Assembly: GCA_029060305.1 (NCBI GenBank)
Contig: JAIDUG010000055.1
Coordinates: 141,563-182,617, forward strand
Source: Ruminococcus sp.
GTDB lineage: Bacteria; Bacillota; Clostridia; Oscillospirales; Ruminococcaceae
Length of the DNA: 41,055 nucleotides
Direction: 5' to 3'
Under the pieces are notes generated by a model. The model did no database searches, had not been told where the DNA came from, and was given only the letters and a program-made list of their open reading frames with translations. Position 1 is the first letter of the stretch. Each line of letters opens with the position of its first letter. Made by a program: the position numbers and the translations under genes. Shown one piece after another: positions 23,569 through 33,208 of the stretch.

Positions 23569-23625
23569 GTCGTTATGTAATAATTTGTCGGAAAATATAT
23601 TTATAAAAATATTCAGGTATTTCAA

Positions 23626-23654
23626 TTGATAATTAATGAAAAATATGATATAAT
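23626..23654 (+). promoter_or_regulatory. Promoter of the RNase Z-like gene
   Basis: TTGATA (23626-23631) and TATAAT (23649-23654) with a 17-base spacer, 43 bases before the ATG. Confidence 0.8.
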
Positions 23655-23696
23655 TTACAAGTATGATTTTTTTATACCGAAAGGAGATTTTATAAT

Positions 23697-24611
23697 ATGC
23701 CTGAAATATGTCTTTTAGGTACTGGTGGAATGTTGCCCCTTAAAAACAGATTTCTTACGAGCTTGTATGCAGAATATAACGGAAAAGCTGTTCTGATAGA
23801 CTGCGGAGAGGGTACACAGGTTGCACTTGCACAGCACGGTCTGAAAATGAGCCGTATCGAAAATATCTTTATAACTCACAGTCACGCTGACCATATAACC
23901 GGATTACCTGGACTGCTTCTGTCTATAGGAAACTGTTCACGTACTATGCCACTTGATATATATCTTCCGGAAAGTGCAGAAGAAATGGTAAGGAATTTAA
24001 TATCTGTATGCGGTGGACTTCCTTATGAAGTGAAAATCCATTTACTTCCTGACAGAAATACAACAGCTTTCACAGCAGAAAAAATTGACCCTCTGCTGAC
24101 AGTTTCAACCATACCTCTTGCACACAGCGTAAACTGTATCGGTTATAAACTTACTCTTTTAAGAAAACCGGTCTTTGAACCTGAAAAAGCAAGACAGTTA
24201 GGGATTCCTGTAAGATACTGGAAAACTCTGCACGGCGGTGTGGGAGTTACTCTTGACGACGGAAGAAAAATTTCGCCGTCTGATGTTATAAAGGAACAAC
24301 GTAAGCCCATAAACATATCTTATATTACAGATACTCTCCCCGTTGACGAAATAACGGATTTTGTGCGTAACTCTGATTTGTTTGTGTGTGAGGGTATGTA
24401 TGGAGATATTTCAAAAAAACAGTCAATGAATGAAAAGGGGCATATGCTTATGCAGGATGCTTGTGAAATAGCTTCAAAGGCAGATGTCAGAAATTTATGG
24501 CTGACACACTACAGTCCGGCTGAAAGTAATCCGGAAGTCTATGAGGACGAACTGAAAAGTATTTTTGAATCTGTTAATATTTCCCGTGACGGTGACAAGT
24601 TATCTTTATAA
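23697..24611 (+). CDS. rnz: Ribonuclease Z-like metallo-beta-lactamase protein
   Basis: RNase Z cuts the 3' trailer from tRNA precursors that lack an encoded CCA. The 304-residue protein has LLGTGGMLP at the start, DCGEGTQVALAQHGLK (about residues 35-50), the zinc motif THSHADHITGLPGLLLS (about 60-76), a conserved His in PLAHSV (about 142), SYITDT (about 205) and the last metal ligand in LTHYSP (about 265). All seven typical ligands appear present. The Ser in place of the more common Leu/Phe in THxHADH is a mild variation. Length fits the short bacterial form. It stands alone between its own promoter and a 450-base gap. Confidence 0.87.
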   Translation: MPEICLLGTGGMLPLKNRFLTSLYAEYNGKAVLIDCGEGTQVALAQHGLKMSRIENIFITHSHADHITGLPGLLLSIGNCSRTMPLDIYLPESAEEMVRNLISVCGGLPYEVKIHLLPDRNTTAFTAEKIDPLLTVSTIPLAHSVNCIGYKLTLLRKPVFEPEKARQLGIPVRYWKTLHGGVGVTLDDGRKISPSDVIKEQRKPINISYITDTLPVDEITDFVRNSDLFVCEGMYGDISKKQSMNEKGHMLMQDACEIASKADVRNLWLTHYSPAESNPEVYEDELKSIFESVNISRDGDKLSL

Positions 24612-24758
24612 GTCAAATTTTTTGTGAAAAATTATATTTTTTTTCACGACTGCTAATATTGAAAAGGTTATGTTGCACAAAATAATATTAAAAAATTTTC
24701 TGCAATTCACAATTATATAAAAATGTATAAAAAAAATTTCCAAATTCAATATAAATTA

Positions 24759-24787
24759 TTGCAATTACAAAGTGAATATGATATAAT
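24759..24787 (+). promoter_or_regulatory. Distal promoter of the pilus operon
   Basis: TTGCAA-N17-TATAAT. The downstream TTGTGCAA at 24811 lies at about +18 relative to its likely start site. Confidence 0.65.
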
Positions 24788-24972
24788 ATTTGTATAAGTT
24801 TAACAATATGTTGTGCAAGCCTGCCAGCACTTCATATCTTGTTTGTTACTTGCCATCGTATGATTTGATTTTTTGTAGAATAATTGCTGTTTTATGCGTG
24901 ATATATTACTTTTGGTATAAAAGTTGTTGAATATTGATAAAAAAATACTGATTATTTATGTCAAAAAAACAA

Positions 24973-25001
24973 TTGAAATGTAACTTTTAAAATGATATAA
25001 T
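24973..25001 (+). promoter_or_regulatory. Proximal promoter of the pilus operon
   Basis: TTGAAA-N17-TATAAT, about 60 bases before the pilC start codon at 25063. Confidence 0.75.
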
Positions 25002-25062
25002 GGTTATTATTAAGGTGGCATATTATCCCTAACTTATAAAATTTTTTTATGGAGGTGGTTTT

Positions 25063-26262
25063 ATGAAGAGTTTTTCCTATGTCGCACAGGACGCACGTGG
25101 CAGACAGCAAAAAGGCGTTATAAATGCCGAAAACGAACAGGAATTTCTTGAAAAGGCGAAAGAAAGAGGTCTGTATGTCAAAGACTTTAAGGAAAGCGAT
25201 TCAACCAACAAAAAATCTATCTACAAGTTCAGCACCAAAGAGCTTACATTCTGCTGTCGTCAGCTGAGTGCTATGCTTACTTCCGGTCTGACCCTTGTAA
25301 AAGCAATCGACATTCTCACCAAAGAACAGGAAAACGATAAGGCTAAAGCTATCTGGCAGGACATTTATGAAAATGTTCAGAAAGGTGAATCCTTTTCGTC
25401 TACTCTCGAAATGCACGCAGGCTCATTTCCTGACTTTCTTATTTCAATGGTCGGTGCAGGTGAATCAAGTGGTTCACTCGACGTAATTATGACACGTATG
25501 GCAGACCATTACAACAAGGAAGGTAAACTGAAGAACACAGTAAAGAGTGCTATGGTTTATCCTGTAATACTTCTTGTTCTCTGTGTAGTTATTGTTATCT
25601 TCCTCTTTGCATTCATCATGCCGACGTTTATCGCAATGTATGAAGACCCCGACGATATGCCCGCACTTACAAAAATGATGGCTGGTATTTCTGATGTTAT
25701 CCAGCATAAGTGGTACATACTTATTGCAGTTGCAGCCGTTCTCTTCTTCGGAATAAGATATGCTCTCAAAGTTCCGAATATCAGACTGAAATTCGACCGG
25801 TTGATTATGAAAGGTCCCGGCTTTGGTCCTCTTATCACGAAAATCTATACCGGACGTTTTGCACGTACACTCTCATCACTTTATTCAAGCGGTATTCCTA
25901 TGGTTGAATGTCTCGAAAGAGCTTCCGCCGTTCTCGGCAATTCCTACGTTGACGAAAAATTCCTTGAAGTTGTTGACGAGGTAAAACAGGGTGAAACACT
26001 CTCAAACGCTATTACAAGGTCTGAACTTTTTGAAAATATGTTCTGCTCCATTCTTTTCGTTGGTGAAGAGTCGGGTGCTTTGGACTCAATTCTTGAAAAG
26101 ACTTCTGACTATTATGAAGAAGAATCCGATGCAGCCGTACAGCGTCTTGTAAGTATGGTAGAGCCTGTTCTCCTTATCTTCATGGCTATTATCATCGGTC
26201 TTGTTGTATGTGGTATTTACCCCGCACTCTACGGCTCTTTCGACTCTATCGAAAACGAATAA
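25063..26262 (+). CDS. pilC: Type IV pilus inner-membrane platform protein PilC
   Basis: PilC (GspF family) is the membrane platform on which the assembly ATPase acts. The 399-residue protein starts MKSFSYVAQDARGRQQKG, the usual N-terminus, and has two GspF repeats (about residues 60-190 with TFCCRQLSAMLTSGLTLVKAI, and about 265-390 with GRFARTLSSLYSSGIPMVECL). Hydrophobic segments lie at about 167-190, 220-237 and 363-388. The conserved GE(S/T)SGxL segment occurs twice (GAGESSGSLD, GEESGALD). First gene of the long pilus operon. Confidence 0.95.
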   Translation: MKSFSYVAQDARGRQQKGVINAENEQEFLEKAKERGLYVKDFKESDSTNKKSIYKFSTKELTFCCRQLSAMLTSGLTLVKAIDILTKEQENDKAKAIWQDIYENVQKGESFSSTLEMHAGSFPDFLISMVGAGESSGSLDVIMTRMADHYNKEGKLKNTVKSAMVYPVILLVLCVVIVIFLFAFIMPTFIAMYEDPDDMPALTKMMAGISDVIQHKWYILIAVAAVLFFGIRYALKVPNIRLKFDRLIMKGPGFGPLITKIYTGRFARTLSSLYSSGIPMVECLERASAVLGNSYVDEKFLEVVDEVKQGETLSNAITRSELFENMFCSILFVGEESGALDSILEKTSDYYEEESDAAVQRLVSMVEPVLLIFMAIIIGLVVCGIYPALYGSFDSIENE

Positions 26263-26286
26263 TTCACGGAAAGGTGGAAAAGATAA

Positions 26287-27870
26287 ATGCTTTCATTTGA
26301 TATTACTGACAGAAATATACGAGTAGTCAAAGGTGCAGAAAGTAACGGAAAAATCAAAATCAGTGCTGCTGCGTCTATTGACATAGATGAGGAACTGATT
26401 GTTAACGGTCACATCAAGGACGTTCCAAACGTTGCCACTCTTATAAACGGTGTCCTCAAAAAGAGTAAAATAGCTGACAAAGAAGCTATCGTCAGCATTT
26501 CTTCAAACCTCACTATATTCAAGGAACTTGACGTTCCGAAAGTAAAACTTGCTGATATGCAGAAAACTGTAAAACAGCAGATGCTTGCCGAGCTTGGTCT
26601 CGATGATATTTACAGTGTTTCCTATACTATCGTTGACGACGGTGAGGGTGATACATATAAGGTACTTGCAACGGCCTGTCCTTATGAAATCGTAAACAGC
26701 TACAGAGAGATGTTTAAATTGCTTAATGTTTCCCTTAAATCTGTTATGATTGGTTGTAACTGTATTACAAAGGTACTTCTTGCTGATACAAAAATCCAGT
26801 CTAAAATGCCTTTGCTTGCTGTACAGATTGATGACAACTTCATTTCACTTAACCTTTATGAAGGTAATCAGCTTTCATTCTCTCGTTTTGCTTCAATCGA
26901 CCCTGCCGACTATAATTATTCAGAAGACTATGTATTTGAGGCAGTAAACGAAAATATCTTCCGTATGCTTCAATTCCACAGAAGCCGTAATACAGGCGAG
27001 GTCATTGAAAATATCATATTCTATGGTGATACTCATGACTATGTAAGATTCACTGACGAACTTGAAAAACTTGACCTTAACACAAGTCTTATAAACGTAC
27101 CGCCACAGATTCATGGTCATGAAAATCTTGAATTTTCACTCTATGCAAACGCTATCGGTGCTATGTTCAAGAGAGACAAGGACAAGGAAAAAATCAATCT
27201 TCTTGAGGGTGACTTCAGTTCAGTTGTAAGAAGCAAGGGTGCTAATGACGGAGCAGGAAATATATTTATGCTTGTTGCTGTTGCAGTTGCCGCTGTATTG
27301 ATTGTCGCTGTATGGGGTGTTCTCACTGTAAAGGACAAAGGACTTCAGGACGAAATTCAGGCTTGTATTGATTTCATTGAAGACCCTGCAACAGACAAGA
27401 AAATCAAGTACCTTACAAGACTTGAGGGTATCAAGGAAAAGGTTGATGCTTACAATACAAGTATGGTAAACGCACATGATGCTTTCTATTCACAGCCTGT
27501 TATCAACGGTGACAAGTATGACCTTATTGAACAGCTTCTTGCTGAAAAGGCAGAAGAGCTGAGTGTGGAAGAAGCTAAGGTAAAGTCTCCTCAGTACGTT
27601 GACGGTATTTTCTCATTCAGCGTTGAATACAAGGCTATTGACGGTGCATATCAGGAACTTCCTGCATTGTTGATAGACAGTATCGTTGCCGAAGAAGATT
27701 TTGATGCTGCATCATATTCAGGTTATCGTATAAATGATGTTGTCAAGTCACAGGACGAAGACCCTGAACGTATGGTACAATTTGAAGTTTCTGTAAAACT
27801 GAAAGGCGAACAGAGTGCTTATCATATTGAAGAAACTGAAACTGATTCCGAAGAAGAATCGGCAGAATAA
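26287..27870 (+). CDS. PilM-PilN fusion protein of the pilus alignment complex
   Basis: The N-terminal 300 residues resemble the actin-like ATPase-fold PilM (MLSFDITDRNIRVVKG at the start, then KEAIVSISSNLTIFKELDVPKV), but the nucleotide-binding loops look poorly conserved. A motif KINLLEGDF (about residue 301), typical of the PilN N-terminus, then a single membrane segment (about 322-345, NIFMLVAVAVAAVLIVAVWGV) and an extracytoplasmic domain follow. PilM normally binds the PilN tail non-covalently; here both seem joined in one 527-residue chain. It lies 24 bases after pilC and 15 before the PilO-like gene. The C-terminus is acidic. Confidence 0.78.
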   Translation: MLSFDITDRNIRVVKGAESNGKIKISAAASIDIDEELIVNGHIKDVPNVATLINGVLKKSKIADKEAIVSISSNLTIFKELDVPKVKLADMQKTVKQQMLAELGLDDIYSVSYTIVDDGEGDTYKVLATACPYEIVNSYREMFKLLNVSLKSVMIGCNCITKVLLADTKIQSKMPLLAVQIDDNFISLNLYEGNQLSFSRFASIDPADYNYSEDYVFEAVNENIFRMLQFHRSRNTGEVIENIIFYGDTHDYVRFTDELEKLDLNTSLINVPPQIHGHENLEFSLYANAIGAMFKRDKDKEKINLLEGDFSSVVRSKGANDGAGNIFMLVAVAVAAVLIVAVWGVLTVKDKGLQDEIQACIDFIEDPATDKKIKYLTRLEGIKEKVDAYNTSMVNAHDAFYSQPVINGDKYDLIEQLLAEKAEELSVEEAKVKSPQYVDGIFSFSVEYKAIDGAYQELPALLIDSIVAEEDFDAASYSGYRINDVVKSQDEDPERMVQFEVSVKLKGEQSAYHIEETETDSEEESAE

Positions 27871-27885
27871 GGAGGCTGATTAAAA

Positions 27886-28779
27886 ATGAAACTGAATTAC
27901 AGAGACAAGGTAATCCTTGGCATACTGCTTGCGGTCGTTATTCTTATTGCAGGATTCGTTGGTCTTATTAAACCGAAAAATGAGGAAATCAAGGAAGATG
28001 AGGCTACTCTGATTGCAAAGCAGGAAGAGCAGGCAGACCTTGAAGCAAGAATAGCAAAGATTGAACCCCTTAAAACAAATATCAACAAAACTTACGAGGA
28101 AACCAATAAACTTACTGCTGATTTCATACCGCTTGAAGAAATAAGCAATGCAACTCAGCTTGACCAGTATATGCAACAGTATGCTGAAGAATGTGGTGTC
28201 CGTATTGATAACCTTGAAGTATCTACTGCAAAGGAATCAAATATAAACTATTACTATAATGAAATAGAAGATGTTCCTGCTTATGATATGTTTGCTTCCG
28301 CAGACCTCAACGGCGATTATGCAAAGGCTCAGAGCGAAATTATGGCGGAGAGTACTGCACTTTCTCAGCGTAATGTTGAAACAATTATCCAGTCACAGTA
28401 TGGTGTGAAAGTTACAGGTACAAAAGAAGCTGTATGGAATTATCTCAAAGCTGTTGAAGAACTTGAAAAGACTATGATTGTAAATCAGGTTAATATTGAA
28501 GACTATTCATTCGGTGCAGACAAGGCAGGGGAAGAAGGCAGACAGCCCGCAACTCAGGCAGAAACAGAAACTCCAGATACAGATAACGAAAATGCTGAAC
28601 AGCCAGCAGATGATAACAATGCAGAAAGTGAAACTCCTGCTGATACCGGTGAGGAAACTCCTGCTCCTGCTTCTGCTCCGGCGGTTCTTACTATCGACGA
28701 CGCAAATACATCTTCAGTACAAATTGTAATTAGCTTATATTCAGTTTACGATATGCCAAAGCCTAATACCGAAGAATAA
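27886..28779 (+). CDS. pilO: PilO-like pilus alignment protein
   Basis: The 297-residue product has a cytoplasmic start (MKLNYRDK), one membrane segment (about residues 9-28), a coiled coil (about 32-75, KPKNEEIKEDEATLIAKQEE), a PilO-like ferredoxin-fold region (about 85-215, with ISNATQLDQYMQQYAEECGV and VTGTKEAVWNYLKAVEELEK) and an unusual Ala/Pro/Thr/Glu-rich low-complexity insert (about 225-268) before the last strand (VQIVISLYSVY). The insert is not part of Gram-negative PilO. It follows the PilMN gene in the position expected for pilO. Confidence 0.8.
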   Translation: MKLNYRDKVILGILLAVVILIAGFVGLIKPKNEEIKEDEATLIAKQEEQADLEARIAKIEPLKTNINKTYEETNKLTADFIPLEEISNATQLDQYMQQYAEECGVRIDNLEVSTAKESNINYYYNEIEDVPAYDMFASADLNGDYAKAQSEIMAESTALSQRNVETIIQSQYGVKVTGTKEAVWNYLKAVEELEKTMIVNQVNIEDYSFGADKAGEEGRQPATQAETETPDTDNENAEQPADDNNAESETPADTGEETPAPASAPAVLTIDDANTSSVQIVISLYSVYDMPKPNTEE

Positions 28780-28815
28780 TGACATTCGCTGTGTTATCTG
28801 AAAGGCGGTAAATTT

Positions 28816-31611
28816 ATGAAAACTGATAAAAAACGAAGTTTCAAGGGTGCTGTACTTTTTACTGTAGTATCAGTAATGTCACTCCTGATAGTATTTCTTA
28901 CAAGTACTCTGGTGCTTGCGACAGCCGCAAACAACAGAGCTCACAAGTCTTATTCTTCGTCACAGGCAAGTTATACGGCACGAGCTGCTATTGACAGTAT
29001 TCTGAAAGCAGCAAGTGAAGATGAAAATTTTGCAACTGCTATGACTGCACTTAGTACCGGCGGTGGATTTGATGTAGATGTTACTATGGAATCATCTGCT
29101 ACCGGTCTTGGTAAGGTTGACAAGGCAAGAATTGAATATGCTGGTAAAAAACAGTTTTATGATGCTTCAAAACAGGAATGGATTGAAAGAGACCTCATTT
29201 CAATAACCGCTGATGTTACTTCCGGCGGTGAAACAAAAACTGTAACAGCTTACGCTCTCAAGAATCCCCCTGTACCTGGCAGTGGCAGTGGCGGTGGCGG
29301 TGGTTTCGTAGCCGTCGGTACAGCAGGAACTGCTAACCATACACTCGCATTTGGTGGTACATATCTTGGTATCGGTATGTCAAAAGGTGCAAGATATTAT
29401 CAGGGTGACTATTATCTTCCCGGCGGTCAGATGGTAAGCCTTGAAGATAAGTTCTATCTTAACCGTAAAGATAATCTCCCCGGTGTTAAAGACGAAACCA
29501 CACAAATGCTCATACCTAATCTTCCTGAAACTGTTGACGCTGACAATATAGTTACTTATTCATTCGGTAACGAGGGCAGTATTGAAGCCCCTGTTGTTAT
29601 AAACGGTAACTTCTATTCAAACACACAGACAGAAATTTATTTTCCGACAAAGGGAACAGGTATGTCTGTATGGGGAAATATGAAGTTTCAGAATGAAAGC
29701 AGTTTTAAGTTAGCGTCTAATCCAAATATAACACCTGAAAAATTCAACGAAATACCTTATATTTACGTTGACTCACTTTTTGAGGCAAACAAAACTGAAC
29801 TTAAATTCAACACAAACGGCGATTTTCCGCTTAATATGTTTTGTGGTTCTGTAAACCTCAGAAACGCAAATATAGGTGCTGATATTTATTGTCAGGACAG
29901 CAATAAAACTTCTGTTCTGTCAGGTGACGCAAACACTACTCTTTACAAATGGAGTGATTCTGTAATAAACAGGTCTTCATATCTTGACAGTGCTATGTCA
30001 GGTAACTTCTATTCAAAGGGTAGTGCAATAGTTAAAGACACAAACAACTGGGTAACTATCAACGGTGATATGGTTATTGAAAAAGACCTTGAAGTAACTG
30101 GTAAACTCAAAGTAACAGGAAGCCTTGTTGTCGGCGGTACTCTGAAATGTGACGGCGAACTTGACGTTACAGGTAATATCAGTGCTACCAATGCAGAGGG
30201 TTCAAAGATTTCAAGTAATTCCGTAAAGAAAATGGCATCAAACGGCATTGACGAACTCTATGAACAGCAGGAAAGAATTAAATATTATGTTCTCGGAATC
30301 AATGTACAAGTTGGTACTAATAATTATCTCTCAGCATGGCTTTCACCTGATGTTATTACTGCATACAGTCTGCCTGATTCTGACGGCGACGGAATTGTTG
30401 ACGGCAATTACCGTGATTTCAGCGGTATAGATGTTGACCCCGCATTCTTCGTTGAAGAAGTAAACTGGGACGATGTTACATCAGGTGCATTTGACCTTAA
30501 TACAGAAATAAAAGAACATTCACATGAAACTGTATGGGTGAACAGAGACAATCCGGCAGACGTTACAACAAATGAAGCTGATACTTTTGAAGCAGGAAAT
30601 CTTGTATACAACGGAACTGTAAATATCGGCGACCCGAGTCTGTACAAAGCTGTACATAATAATGAGCTTTTCCCACGTAAAGCTGAAAAGGCTGTAATTC
30701 TCGGTCTTGAGGAAATCGGCGACGGTACACCTGGTAGCAGTTCAAAGGTACTTAAGTATGTTGACGAAGTTGAAGACGATTACAATTTTAAAACAAAGTC
30801 TATAACGAAAATTCCGTCAGAAGGTAACTATCTTGCAGACGTAACAGCAAACGTTTATACAAATGATACTCTTCCGGCAGAAATTACCACAAGCTGTACT
30901 CTCTCAGGTACATTTGATAAAAACATCATTATCAAAAACACAAGTACAAATGATATATGGGTGAAACTTGATAATTTCACTTTACAGAATAATGGCGACA
31001 TCATATATGACGATTCAATGCCAAGTTGTGGTAATCTCAATATTTTTGTTGAAAATTCTGCAAACTTCCTCACAGGACGTAGCATATATTCAAAGACTTA
31101 CAAAGACCTTATTGACAATCACACAAAATTCCAGATTGCAACTTATAGTAATTGTTATTTAGATGAGGCAACAGGCGGTGTAAGGGTTGAAGCTCCGAAA
31201 ATCAATATATATTCCAAAGAGATAGAATACAATCTTGACACTACTGTAAAATCACAGCCATATTTCAATATGTCAAATGGTGCATCTATCGTTACTGCTT
31301 GTATCGAAGCCCCTCATATGAAGTTCAATATCACAAACGCTAAGAATCTTTCAGGACAGGAAATTTACTACAACGGAAGAAAAATCAGCGAAGCCCCTGG
31401 TTATAACGGAAGTGTAGGTGTAATCGGTATCCTCAATATCGCAGAGGGTGATATGCAGAATAACTGGGTATTCCTTTATACACCGAAAACTACAAGTTGT
31501 ACATGTCCGCCCAGTTGCGTTTGCGGTGGTGCTTGTACTGACTGTAAGTGTAGTGAAAGTAGTTGGAGTGCAGATAAGAGTTTTGATATTATGTACTATG
31601 AAGGATTTTAA
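28816..31611 (+). CDS. Giant PilX-like pilus-associated protein with a Cys-rich tail
   Basis: The 931-residue protein has a PilX/GspK-like N-terminus: basic MKTDKKRSFKG, then AVLFTVVSVMSLLIVFLTSTL, where the residue five after the glycine is Thr, not the usual Glu. An ASYTARAAID helix follows. A Gly-rich linker (GSGSGGGGGF, about 156-165) leads to a long beta-rich region, including hexapeptide-like repeats (about 415-460: LEVTGKLKVTGSLVVGG, then TLKCDGELDVTGNISATN) resembling bactofilin or beta-helix rungs. An EF-hand-like loop DSDGDGIVDGNY lies near 521. Near the C-terminus seven cysteines lie within 18 residues (CTCPPSCVCGGACTDCKC, about 896-913). It is far larger than a normal minor pilin and may be a tip adhesin. 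Function is inferred from place and N-terminus. Confidence 0.72.
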   Translation: MKTDKKRSFKGAVLFTVVSVMSLLIVFLTSTLVLATAANNRAHKSYSSSQASYTARAAIDSILKAASEDENFATAMTALSTGGGFDVDVTMESSATGLGKVDKARIEYAGKKQFYDASKQEWIERDLISITADVTSGGETKTVTAYALKNPPVPGSGSGGGGGFVAVGTAGTANHTLAFGGTYLGIGMSKGARYYQGDYYLPGGQMVSLEDKFYLNRKDNLPGVKDETTQMLIPNLPETVDADNIVTYSFGNEGSIEAPVVINGNFYSNTQTEIYFPTKGTGMSVWGNMKFQNESSFKLASNPNITPEKFNEIPYIYVDSLFEANKTELKFNTNGDFPLNMFCGSVNLRNANIGADIYCQDSNKTSVLSGDANTTLYKWSDSVINRSSYLDSAMSGNFYSKGSAIVKDTNNWVTINGDMVIEKDLEVTGKLKVTGSLVVGGTLKCDGELDVTGNISATNAEGSKISSNSVKKMASNGIDELYEQQERIKYYVLGINVQVGTNNYLSAWLSPDVITAYSLPDSDGDGIVDGNYRDFSGIDVDPAFFVEEVNWDDVTSGAFDLNTEIKEHSHETVWVNRDNPADVTTNEADTFEAGNLVYNGTVNIGDPSLYKAVHNNELFPRKAEKAVILGLEEIGDGTPGSSSKVLKYVDEVEDDYNFKTKSITKIPSEGNYLADVTANVYTNDTLPAEITTSCTLSGTFDKNIIIKNTSTNDIWVKLDNFTLQNNGDIIYDDSMPSCGNLNIFVENSANFLTGRSIYSKTYKDLIDNHTKFQIATYSNCYLDEATGGVRVEAPKINIYSKEIEYNLDTTVKSQPYFNMSNGASIVTACIEAPHMKFNITNAKNLSGQEIYYNGRKISEAPGYNGSVGVIGILNIAEGDMQNNWVFLYTPKTTSCTCPPSCVCGGACTDCKCSESSWSADKSFDIMYYEGF

Positions 31612-31623
31612 TGGAGGTGTGCT

Positions 31624-32028
31624 ATGAATAACCAAAATAACAAAACATCACGTAAAAAACGTGGTATGACGCTTGTTGAAGTTATCATCTCCATTGCTGT
31701 AATGGCGGTGCTTGCACTTCTCCTGACGACTGTAGGAGTGACCATTAATAACTATCGCAAGGACACCAAAGCAAGAAACGATAAAATCGCTGTTGAGGGT
31801 CCTGCTGCTGAAAGCCGTGATACAAAGGATTCCGGCAGAGGAAAACTCATTGACGACGACTTCAAAATTACTGTGAAAAGAAGTGGCGGAAGTGAAGTTG
31901 TTGTAGAGGGTAAACTCTACAGCACAAGCGACGAACTTACAGATACAGGAACGGTCAACGCTGACGGAAAGCACGTTTACAGCGGTAACACAAAAGGTCA
32001 TTTCAAGTTTATTGATATTGGCAAGTAA
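31624..32028 (+). CDS. Pseudopilin (minor pilin)
   Basis: The 134-residue product has a class III prepilin leader: NNQNNKTSRKKRG then MTLVEVIISIAVMAVLALLL, with Glu at position 5 after the cleavage glycine. The peptidase should cut after G14. The soluble part is short and polar (about residues 45-134). It lies 12 bases after the PilX-like gene and 11 before the next pseudopilin. It should belong to the minor-pilin initiation complex. Confidence 0.87.
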   Translation: MNNQNNKTSRKKRGMTLVEVIISIAVMAVLALLLTTVGVTINNYRKDTKARNDKIAVEGPAAESRDTKDSGRGKLIDDDFKITVKRSGGSEVVVEGKLYSTSDELTDTGTVNADGKHVYSGNTKGHFKFIDIGK

Positions 32029-32039
32029 GGAGGATAAGC

Positions 32040-33143
32040 GTGAAAAACAAAAAAAATCTCAAGGGCTTTACCCTCATTGAACTCATTGTCGTTATGGCAG
32101 TTTTCGGAATAATCATGCTTGGTGCTATGCAATTCCTCGACCCCGTAAGCAGAATGATGAAAGGTGCTTCTCTTCAGGAAGCTAACTCCGCTACTGTTGA
32201 CAATATCAAACGCTATTTTGAGGGTACTCTCCGTTATGCAAGTTCCATATATGTACATAACGGCAACCTCAAATATTATGACGGCGGTAATCCTGTTGTA
32301 ATTACTGGTGCAAACGAGGAAGCCCGTCAGAAACAAGCTGTCACAAATTTTGTTGACGACTATTTCAGAGACAGGGCAGACAGTAACAATAATCCTATTA
32401 ATGGTCAGGTTCACTTAATGAAGATTGATAACGACAATCAGGGAAAAATCACTGAAAGTTTATTCGATTTCACAGCCGGATATACTTATAAAGAATGGGA
32501 CGGAAGTGGTTGGAATATTACACAAACAAAAGATTGCACTGTAACCGTTTCAAGTATTGACCAGTCTGTTATAAATGATGTCTACTACAAGGACTATTCC
32601 ATTTTTGCAACTCTTGGTTATAATACTGTAAATCCTGTTAACGCCAGTGATGTTTCCGCACTTCCTGCAAAAGTTACAAAGGACCAGCATTTCGGACGTA
32701 TCAATCCGGTTATGATTGACAATGGCGGTACTCTTGCACCATATACTTTTGGTTCTGATATGTTTTCATTCAGTTTTGTAACTTACAAAAAAACTGACGG
32801 TACTAAACAGTATCACCACATTGTTGACGGACAGCACCTTTTCGGCTCGCCTTACTCTTCTTCAAACGCTACTCTTGCACTCGTGAATATGAAAAGCGGT
32901 TTTTGCGACAGCTATAATACAAGTCTCAACAACCGCCCTGTAAGACGTAATGGCATAGGTGACGACGGAATAAATTATACACCTACAACTCCGGTTGACG
33001 TAAAAGATAAAACAGGCGCTAATATCAAAGATGGCAAATGGGACTATGAATCAAGTCCTGCTAAAAACTCATTCTCTGTTATTGACTCAGGCAATTTAGC
33101 AGGCGGTAACAACATCTATATTATTTACACTCTTCCAGACTGA
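32040..33143 (+). CDS. Large pseudopilin, PilW/GspJ-like
   Basis: GTG start with AAGGAGGA upstream. The 367-residue protein begins MKNKKNLKGFTLIELIVVMA, a standard prepilin leader and hydrophobic helix with Glu5. The long soluble domain is beta-rich with aromatic and Asn-rich segments; it is larger than most pseudopilins, fitting the PilW/GspJ position in minor-pilin operons. It ends the operon that began with pilC; a bidirectional terminator follows. Confidence 0.85.
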   Translation: MKNKKNLKGFTLIELIVVMAVFGIIMLGAMQFLDPVSRMMKGASLQEANSATVDNIKRYFEGTLRYASSIYVHNGNLKYYDGGNPVVITGANEEARQKQAVTNFVDDYFRDRADSNNNPINGQVHLMKIDNDNQGKITESLFDFTAGYTYKEWDGSGWNITQTKDCTVTVSSIDQSVINDVYYKDYSIFATLGYNTVNPVNASDVSALPAKVTKDQHFGRINPVMIDNGGTLAPYTFGSDMFSFSFVTYKKTDGTKQYHHIVDGQHLFGSPYSSSNATLALVNMKSGFCDSYNTSLNNRPVRRNGIGDDGINYTPTTPVDVKDKTGANIKDGKWDYESSPAKNSFSVIDSGNLAGGNNIYIIYTLPD

Positions 33144-33153
33144 TTTTACAGAC

Positions 33154-33199
33154 AAAAAAACAGGCAGTAGTAATAATACTGCTGCCTGTAATATTTTTT
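33154..33199. terminator. Bidirectional terminator between the pilus operon and pilD
   Basis: CAGGCAGTAGT (33161-33171) pairs with ACTGCTGCCTG (33178-33188), 11 pairs. Seven A on the left give a U-tract for the minus strand; ATATTTTTT on the right serves the plus strand. Confidence 0.9.
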
Positions 33200-33208
33200 G
33201 ATGTTTTT

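Larger units (their letters stand above)
24612..25062 (+). promoter_or_regulatory. 451-bp AT-rich control region upstream of the pilus operon
   Basis: No gene is seen here. A weak GTGAAAA/TTTTCAC hairpin (about 24624-24647) may end the rnz transcript. Two near-consensus promoters point toward pilC: TTGCAA (24759-24764)/TATAAT (24782-24787) and TTGAAA (24973-24978)/TATAAT (24996-25001), each with a 17-base spacer. Two copies of the TTGTGCAA element lie at 24673-24680 (reverse) and 24811-24818 (forward). The 185 bases between the two promoters hold no obvious stem strong enough to call. Confidence 0.65.
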
